Shown here: in pieces, positions 56,898-64,000 of the stretch
Position numbering within the stretch: position 1 is the first letter of the stretch
How the letters are laid out: every line of letters starts with the position of its first letter
Source of the DNA: Bilabrum cf. latius
Taxonomy: Eukaryota; Bigyra: Bicosoecida; Bigyra; Bicosoecida
Assembly: GCA_965178125.1 (NCBI GenBank)
Contig: OZ237744.1
Location: 682,001-746,000 of the forward strand
Reading direction: 5' to 3'
Length of the DNA stretch: 64,000 nucleotides
The notes under the pieces: generated by a model
Seen by the model: the letters and a program-made list of their open reading frames with translations, nothing else
Databases searched by the model: none
What the model was told of the DNA's origin: nothing
Made by a program: the position numbers and the translations under genes

Positions 56898-59657
56898 ATG
56901 GAAGTTGATGACGCAAGGCCGGGCTTTGATTCATCTGATTCCGAGCTTGCAAGCGACGAGACTAGTCAGAGCCTGAATGCCAGCGATGCACTGGCAAGCG
57001 ATGAATCAGCCGAAGAGATCGCAAGCGATGAGTCGGGAGCCGAGAATCCAAGCTCGCATAGAGATGAACAATTGATGTTTGTCTAGAATTCGCGAAAAGG
57101 GGCCCCTTTTCAGTCACAGGTCGGGCGCCCGCGTGCTCTTAAAACAAGCGCCGCGAAGCGACATGCTACGGGAGCAGTGCAACCTAAGCTTAGAGTTGCC
57201 TCGCCGCGTCGTTCAATTCTGGTGACTGCAAGCGGCCAAGTATTTACGCCGCCATTGCTGTCGGCTCAACGGGATTCTTATAGCGGCGTGAAGGACAGCT
57301 TCCAGCGACGTGTGCAGCCACTGGAGACTAATCAGCAAGAAGCAGACCAATCTTGCGCTACCAGTGCCACCACTCCTGCCAGCTCGGATTCTGATGATTT
57401 TGATGTTACGGCAGCTGCGGCAAGAGCCATTGCTGCGGGCGGCAACCCACAGCCTGTGCTACTGGCGAAGGCAGCCGCGGCAGAAGACCATGATGAGACT
57501 ACAGAAAGCGAAGCTAGTGATGAACCCAGCCAGAACTTCGTGACCCCACATTTGCGGCCACTCAACAATCGCTAGAACTCTGATGGTTTTCGTCTCAGCA
57601 GCAGTGTCGGTGGCGAGGCTAGCCAAGCTGTAGCACCGCAGGCAGCAGTCTGCGTACCAGTCCCGGCCCCTATCGCTGCCGCACCGGAATTCTCAGACTC
57701 AGACAGCTCTGGATTCGGAACGCTAGAGAATCTTGCGCCAGATCAAGTCGAGGAATCGAGCACCCGGGCCGTGCCTGGCTCTGATCAACCCCGTGCTGTC
57801 TCGCCTTCAAGCAATGGTGTTGACAACCAATCTGAAGGCAGCCGAGCCCAACTCAGGCTGCCACTGCCAGTTCCTGAAGGCAGCCGAGCCCAACTCAGGC
57901 TGCCACTGCCAGTTCCTGGTGCAGATTTGGCCTAGCAGGCCAGCAGCCGCAGCATGCCCCTAGCACAGAGCCTGCACAAAGTCGGGGCAATTTCTGAGCG
58001 CCGCCCGAAAGCGATGAGACTTGCACGTGGAGTCTGCGTGTCGATCGTGTCACCGGGTAGGCTGCCAGCGCCCCAAGCATTGGCAGCCGCCCTAGCCGAT
58101 CCTAACAAGGATGAGGACCTATCGCCAAGCGGTACAGCTCATCGTGTCTCCTCTGCCGCAGCAGGTGACACACCGCTCGAGATTTCTGCACCGTCAACCC
58201 CAGCTCGTAAGCAGCCGAAGAGGCTGGAGATCAGCTCGCCCAAGCCCCGCTTCACCTGGCTCTCAACTCTGGACGAGGCACTCGCTGCGAGTGACAAGGT
58301 CACGCGCTCCATGGCCATGCGAGGCAGATCACGCGGGGCAGATCACGCGGCCAGATCAGCTGCGCTGCAGGCTGAAGCGGGACGGGCTGCGGCAGACCGA
58401 GACAGCATGCTGCAGTTCTTGCAGCACGAGCAGGAGGTGGTGGAGCCTCTGCGAGTCCTCTGCAGCAAACTCGCGCAAGATGCCGTCCAACAAGCTTGCA
58501 TTCGATACGGAGAAGCCGTTGGTGCATCGTCTGCTCTGAATGGCTCGCGAAGTGGAGCCCATTCTCAAGCATTTCAATGCCGCGGCGATGCAGTGGAAAC
58601 TGTCTAGCACGGTGATGTTGCTGCACTTGGCTCGATTTAGAGAATCGAATCACTGCAGGCAACGTCTGACCCCGTGCCTATGGATAGCTCCATTGCAGCA
58701 CCAAACGCCCGGACACACGTCCCTGAATCCTAGGTAGCGATTCGAGTCCTGGATCTTCGCCCTGAAGCGTAGACGTCCATGGCATCTATTCCACCCTCTG
58801 CCACTGGTGGCACGCTTCCACACCGGAATGACTGCCTCGTAGACTAGGAGAGAACTGCCGTGGCGCGCGAAAGCACCACCGTTGGCTTGCGTGGTCGTGT
58901 TGCCCCGGACAAGGTGCCCGAAAGAGATGCTGGACGTTCGCACGAGTAGGATGTCGTGAGTTCACATTGGCAGAATGGATCAAGACAGGACGCATCGATA
59001 GGAAGTTCCCGCCCATCGATAACCAGCGCGACAGGACCAGACATACAGTCGCCGGATGAAGTGATTGCAAGAAGCATGCCCGGCACCCCAGTCCGGGCCG
59101 TGGTCCAGATGGAAGCCCCTGCTCGGCACCCCACCAAGGAAGTCCAAGCATCGACGACTGCCCGGGCAAGCGACTTGGAGCAGTCGCTTCCGATTGAAAG
59201 GCCTCGGGTGCATAGATCGTCACAGAGGCGGGGTCGACGGTCAAGCATTCGGCTGCAACGCCTGCATGCCAGCGTATCTGCCCAGCATAGGCTCGGGTTG
59301 AGGCGACTGAGGCAGGAACAGCACCGTGGTGGCCGCCGCGATACCAGTTCTCGCCCAGGTGAGAGAAATACTGACCTTGCAGCTACTAGCTTAAATTGGA
59401 ACAGTAGCCTGATTGCGTCAGCAATATCTCCCTGTATCGACATGGTGGAGCGACATTCAGGCGCTGCAGCGCATCCTGATGGGGAGCAAACGGGCGAGCC
59501 CCTACGCCTTGGTGACCTGCTCGATGCTGCAACTCTCACTGATTCGCGAGCGGCATCGCAGGCTCCGTTCGTGTCTGCAGCGCGACGGGCTGGTGACTTG
59601 GCAGCTGGCGCCCTCGCTGGATTAGTACTTGGCGGAAGGCGAACGCAAAGGGCATGA
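56898..59657 (+). CDS. Large disordered protein with many in-frame TAGs
   Basis: 919 residues from ATG (MEVDDARPGFDSSDSE) to TGA. At least nine TAGs are read through, among them 57084, 57573, 57933 and 58605, the highest density outside the flippase tail and the retrotransposon. Not recognised. The start is acidic with SDE-type repeats (ELASDETSQ, ALASDESAE, EIASDESGA). The middle holds a possible helical domain near residues 450-560 (RFTWLSTLDEALAASDKVTRS, LQFLQHEQEVVEPLRVLCSK). The end has a small hydrophobic stretch LAAGALAGLVLGG followed by basic residues. The 320 bp before it (56577-56897) hold nothing that I recognise. Convergent with the sirtuin gene, 57 bp apart. Confidence 0.6.
57832..57917 (+). 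repeat. 42-bp tandem duplication in coding sequence
   Basis: Two exact-looking copies encoding EGSRAQLRLPLPVP, in frame, inside the disordered protein gene. Confidence 0.9.
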
Positions 59658-59714
59658 TCTGACTGCAAGCACAATAGAAAGTCTTTATACTAGTCAACAC
59701 GATGCTCCCATGCT

Positions 59715-61639
59715 TCACTTTCCGACGACGACGGGCTTGACGCTGCTAGCCGCACCACCGCTGGCCGCCGCCCCTGCAGCACTTGGTGCACGCCCGCGCG
59801 TTTCAGAGGCCACGGAAAGCCAGCTCGGCATGGATTTCAGACCTCCTGCAGCAGACGCGCCTGTCCATTCCCCGAGAAGGGGGTCGTATGAGCACCTTAT
59901 CACGGCGGAGACGGTCCCACCGAGTGCTCCGCTCGAGGATTTTGCCGGCGCTGCGTGAGCCGCAGACGAAGCATCGTCTGAATCGCCCCCCTTTGGAAGC
60001 TTGGCGGCATCGATCTTGATGTGCAGCGGGAGCTCGCTGTAGTGTCCAAAGAAGTCAACCTTGAATGCGGCCTTGGCCCCCCGATCGACTCTGCCGTAGG
60101 CCCCGCCAGCGTCCCCCGATACCCTCTTCGTCACGGTCCCGCTCTCATCCATGGCAGTCAGCTTGCGAAGCAGCTCGTACGGGGTCCCATCGGAGTCTTC
60201 CCCAGAAATCTTGATGGGAATGCTTCCGGTCGAGCGGTCGGCCTAGCTCAAGCGGACTCGGATGAATCGGTGCAGTGAGAACCTCGGCACTTCAAGGCCC
60301 AGGGCTCTTGCCAGCAGGGCGCTGAAGTCGTCGCACTTGGCGTGGATCACCATGGCGGCATGGTCGTGCAGCTCGGTGCGCTGCAAATTGACGATGACGA
60401 GCCTGCCGGCCTTGCCGCCCCTGCCCTTAGACTTCTTCGTGACGTTGTACGGCACGTCGGCCGCGGGGGTCACTGTGAGTGAGGAGCCCATGGCAAGGCA
60501 AACGTCAGCCCGCTCTGCCCACTCAAAGCTTGCCGTGAGATCTTTCTCTGGCAAGTTCTCGGAGAAACTGTGTGGTCCCGGTTAGGAGGAATAAGCAGAG
60601 GTGGGGGCTGTACAGGGGATGGATAGGGGCTATACAGGGGATGGATAGGGGCTGTACAGGGGATGGATAAGCGAATCGAATAAGGGCCTGATCAAGTGAT
60701 ACTGTACCCGCACCCCGCTCATTTGCTCACTTGATGATGGTGTCATGCAGCGCACATCCGCATTTGGGACACTTGCGCCCGGTACGGTGATCGAACACGG
60801 TGTACCGGTAATCTGCCGTGGCGTCGTAGTCCCGCAGGAACTGCGCCCCGCAGCCTTTCATGACGGGGCCGCCCTTTTTGGTCGCGCGCCCCCCACACGT
60901 CTCCAGGTTGCTGTTGCCGTGCAGCTCAGAGAGCTTCTCCGGGGGGAATGCGGATCGGCGGTGCAGTCCGTCGCAGTTTTGGGACACGAGGTGCTGGAGG
61001 TTGCCGGCCTTCTCAAGCGCACACAGGGTCATGTGCGTCTTCGTTGGGATGGCCTGCAAGGTTGCGATCGTCTCTGCCTCGGCGGGGCGTGCGGCTTTGT
61101 GTGCATCCAGTTCCCACACGCCCGGTCCGGTTTTCAGGCACGTGTCCATTCCAGAGCGAAAGTCAGGAATGCCGGCGCTGCGCATAGGAGCATTCGCAAA
61201 GACGTGAAAACATCCCATAGTCCACCTTCAAGCGCTCCTTAGGTCCAAAGCAATGATTTAAAGTTATGGCGCAAGATAATGCCTGTAATTCACTCAAACT
61301 ATCCTACTACCAGTGCCACCAGTGGGCGGGACATTTGAGAGAGGACTCGAGATACGTCTTCCAAGAACGGGCAACGACAACTCATGATACTAACGAAGTA
61401 GAAATCCCTGCTCCCGTAAAAGCAATAGTTGCTCTGCTTTCCGTGATCCACTTAGCCACCTGCGCGATGGGATGTCGTAGCACTGGCTGGAACGCGGTAG
61501 TTGCACTAAGGCGCGCACGCTGCGTCCACACCCGAGGGGGCTTTCCCTGCTTGCTCACGGTTGCCACCTTTCTCTCAAGAATATCCCTTGAATCAAAAAA
61601 TTCCTTGAGCTCGTCTCCTCTTCTCGCGGTGTCGCCCAT
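59715..61639 (-). CDS. SIRT6/SIRT7-like NAD-dependent deacylase
   Basis: Exons 61395-61639, 60731-61177 and 59715-60567; introns of 217 nt (GTTAGT donor) and 163 nt; 514 residues, TGA. Sirtuins of this class deacylate histones and nuclear proteins. Landmarks: IAFTGAGISTSAGIPDFRSG rebuilt across intron 1, THMTLCALEKAG, LVSQNCDGLHRRS, catalytic H168 in SELHGN, zinc Cys pairs ETCGG and KCPKCG, CALHDTIINFSENLPEKDL rebuilt across intron 2, LAMGSSLTVTPAADVP, RLVIVNLQRTELHDHAA, and CDDFSALLARALGLEVP. The zinc module resembles SIRT7 (QNCDGLH, a long Cys loop) more than SIRT6. One TAG (60243-60245) begins a C-terminal extension of about 180 residues (VRLSQADRSTGS) that is unlike human SIRT7. The start Met is the first before the conserved ILERKV helix; an upstream in-frame extension cannot be excluded. 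Confidence 0.92.
60600..60668 (+). repeat. Short tandem repeat in sirtuin intron 2
   Basis: Three copies of a 24-bp unit containing GGGGATGGATAGGGGCTGTA, inside the 163-nt intron. Confidence 0.85.
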
Positions 61640-61839
61640 CGTGTCTTGGCTGGTGTTTTGTAATGCGGTGGCTGCGTCGGTCCTGTTGGCGCCGCGCGTT
61701 CTCACGAAGCGGAACCTAAAGGCCCAGGAAACCGATCTCAAAGAACCCAAATCATGAACAGATGAAAATGCTCGCCGAGAGTAAACCACATCATGATGTT
61801 AGCTTAGTTGAATTGAAGCACCAAGGTATCACGAAACGG

Positions 61840-63899
61840 TCATGTTCCCGACGGCCCGCCGGGTTTGCCTTTTCTTCGCGCTGACGACCCGCTCGCCGCC
61901 CCCTTGGCAGCAGCACCAGCGGACCCAGCCTTCTCCCCCGCAGTAGCAGCACCAGCCGCCCCCGCCGCCTTGGTAGCCGCCCCTCCTGCCGCGGCAGCAG
62001 ACGACGCAGCCTCCTCCTCAGCAGCTGCCTTGCTCGCCGCCTCCTCAGCCCCGTACACCTCCTCGGAGAAATCCTTGTACAGCTTCACGACCTTGCCCAC
62101 GCCCTTGGCCCGCCCCTCGCGGAACAAAAGAGGCGACTCCAGCGTGATGAACTGAGGAGCGTACATGAACTGGCACCTCACAATGGCCTTGTCGCCAGTG
62201 CGCAACCTCTCCAGCAGCTTCCCAGTCTTCCGGTGCCGGATGCTGAGAATGCGAGCCGACTGTGTCACCACACCGATGTGCATGATGGGCGCGTAGCCCA
62301 CCGTCAGCGTGGTCTGGTGGTGCAGGATGTGCACCTCGGCGTCGAACCCCCAGTACGCCGTGGGCTTCAGCCCGGGATCTGCCAGCGCCATGCCCCTCTT
62401 CACCCAGGGCCTGCGCTTGTCAGTGGCCCCCTTGCCCTTGATGCGGATGGCGAAGGCGGCGGACCCGCCTGCGGTGGCACGATCCACGGGAGTGTACTGC
62501 ACATGGATCGACCGCACCACCACGGGGACGAACTCGCCGCGCCGATCGGGACCGAGCAGGATCGTCTGGCCGGACTTCACGGATCCCTGCACTACGGTCC
62601 CGGCCACGACTGTGCCCACGCCCGGCACATTGAACACAGAGTCGATGATCACCATGCCAGGACCGTCCGATTTCACCATTCGCATGTGCCCGGCGAGTGG
62701 CGCCGCCGCCCCCGCAGCCCCCTCGGATCCCGCACCCGCGCCCTCTCCCTCCGCACCACTGCCCGAGCTCGCACCGGCCTTCGAAGCCTTCCCTCCTCCA
62801 GCAGCATCGGTCCCAGCTCCAGCATCCGCCGCGTCCTCAGCCGCCATGGACTTGCCCCCGCCGGCACCGTCTGCCTTCCCCTCCCCCGCCCCCACATCAA
62901 CCGAGCCGGTGCTGGCGGACGGGTCCGCAGCAGCCAACGCTGCCGCTTTGCCCCCCCCTGCCGCGACGGCCTCCTCGGCGGTATCGGTGTCGAGAGCCGC
63001 CCCTGCAACAGCCCCGGCGGTGGCCGAGACTCTGGGCTGCAGCGCACGAAGGAGCGAGCGCAGTGCATCGAGCCCCTGCCCCGTCACGTTGGACACGATG
63101 GCCACGGGTGCCAGCCTGCCCCCAAACACCCCGCTGGCTGCCTTGCCCACCTACTCCTCCTTGCGCACCAGGTAGGGCATGCGCTTCGCGGCTCGGAGGG
63201 TCTTCTGGATCTGCTGCACCGTTTTCTTGAACACGGCAGGAGGCGCGATGTCCACCTTGGTGACCACGACGATGAGGGGGATTTTGAGTGCCGCCGCGAT
63301 GCCGATGTGCTCCCTGGTCATGCGGGACACTCCCATGTTGGCCCCCACCACCACCAGGCAGTAGTCGGGCAGCATCCCGGTCAGCCCAAATATGGTTGTC
63401 TTCAGATACTTCTCGTGACCGCACAGATCGATTAGCGTGATGCGCTTGTCAGCCTTAGAGTGCACCGTCTGCCACTGCCGCGCCCGAGGTGCCTTGATGT
63501 CTACCGCAACCTGCCCTTTTCCACTAAACCCCTGCGGACATCAATCAACCAAATCAGACTAAGCAGGGACCCATTCTCTCGCTTGTCAGCCGAGTTGGCG
63601 ACGAAAAGCCGAGGTGGCAAGAAAAGTTAGCAACTCCAAACAAGCTTGAGCGCCCGATTACCGGTGCATGCAGTGCGCACTGCCAACAAACGATGAAACA
63701 GGCATTGTTCCAGCAAATCCTTACCATAACCTCGGTGGCGACCGACGATGTTCTTCCGTTCTCAGCCTCGTGTCTATGCCTGAATACCATCGACCGAGCT
63801 TTGCCGCGGCCATCGTCAAGCATATTCCTAGTTAGCACGCCAACTATGCTTGACTTTCCAGAATCTACATTCCCAATCATTGCAATCCGGATGTCAGAC
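61840..63899 (-). CDS. GTPBP1-like translational GTPase, 5' part beyond the window
   Basis: Exons 63725-63899 (probably with further exons beyond the window edge) and 61840-63531, with a 193-nt GTAAGG...CGCAG intron; TGA stop. GTPBP1-type proteins are EF-Tu-superfamily GTPases linked to ribosomes and mRNA turnover. Landmarks: G1 GNVDSGKSS, then [37 protein letters not shown] across the intron, G3 [19 protein letters not shown]4 [20 protein letters not shown], then [32 protein letters not shown], and the C-terminal barrel ([42 protein letters not shown]). An Ala/Gly-rich insertion of about 150 residues splits the domain after the GTPase part, and the C-terminus is Ala-rich. One TAG (63151-63153) falls in KEEQVGK. 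An acceptor-like CTCCTTGCAG precedes codon SDIRIAM. Confidence 0.9.
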
Positions 63900-64000
63900 C
63901 TGCAAGGAGCACAAAGCAAAACATAGCGCAGGAACCGCTACAGCTGTCGGAACACGCCGCCGATGCGCACACATCCACGACAATTTGAGAGGATCTTAGC

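Noticed and set aside
62309-63175. 288-codon plus-strand frame opposite the GTPBP1-like gene
   Set aside because: Antisense shadow of an Ala/Gly-rich insertion in a gene with clear GTPase motifs.
1-64000. UAG as leucine, selenocysteine or pyrrolysine, or widespread pseudogenes
   Set aside because: Positions are polar or Gln in families; frequency is too high for specialised recoding; conserved motifs on both sides are intact and TGA/TAA ends are clean.
1-64000. A suppressor-type tRNA-Gln with CUA anticodon in this window
   Set aside because: I looked for cloverleaf signatures with a TCTAA-type anticodon loop and a GTTCGA T-loop and found none that fold convincingly. It is presumably elsewhere in the genome.

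Overview
This is nuclear DNA of a microbial eukaryote. It has spliceosomal introns of about 90 to 500 nt with GT...AG ends, GC-rich exons, and eukaryote-only families: REP/GDI, GCN5, P4-ATPase, MLO, Arb2/FAM172, SIRT7-like and GTPBP1-like. I cannot name the lineage. The central observation is that UAG is not a stop codon here; it is read as glutamine. Almost every conserved gene is cut by in-frame TAGs, and when TAG is read as Gln the protein homology runs straight through. In several places the TAG falls on a Gln that is conserved in the family: the LPQ motif of REP/GDI, GQWAR of Arb2, and the Q before the RT strand. The 19 gene ends I can fix use TGA (16) or TAA (3), never TAG. A recent tandem duplication gives an internal control, because one residue is CAG in one REP copy and TAG in the other. 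All gene models below use TAG = Gln.

Layout, 0-11 kb: a GH99 endo-mannosidase-like enzyme (-), a beta-carbonic anhydrase with a probable myristoylation start (+), and a 2,399-residue P4-ATPase lipid flippase (-). 11.5-19.9 kb: an apparently intact DIRS/PAT/Ngaro-type tyrosine-recombinase retrotransposon (-). It has identical split direct repeats (A1, B1-A2, B2), a gag-like ORF1, an RT-RNase H ORF2 and a recombinase ORF3, all using TAG as a sense codon. 20-22 kb is poorly understood DNA with one candidate terminal exon. 22.4-27.1 kb is an 88/97-bp minisatellite of about 51 units.

28-34.9 kb: a 3,463-bp tandem duplication. Each unit carries a complete Rab escort protein gene (-) and the divergent 5' end of GCN5 (+). 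Only the second unit runs into the full GCN5 gene (HAT plus bromodomain). 36-42.5 kb: an unknown basic protein, a zeta-type P-loop kinase tail, an Arb2/FAM172-like hydrolase and a DUF89/ARMT1-like phosphatase. 42.6-45.2 kb: an MLO-like membrane protein with four C-terminal EF-hands.

45-59.7 kb: three large genes for disordered or coiled-coil proteins. The middle one has three 21-24 nt microexons, a Lys-Pro-Ala repeat domain and about 20 copies of a 10-residue Lys-Gln-Lys-Ala-Glu repeat. 59.7-63.9 kb: a SIRT7-like deacylase and a GTPBP1-like GTPase that runs towards the window edge. Genes are closely packed, with convergent pairs about 60-100 bp apart and divergent pairs sharing 170-650 bp. 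The genes do not form one pathway. Membrane traffic (REP, flippase, GTPase) and chromatin (GCN5, sirtuin, Arb2) are the recurring themes.
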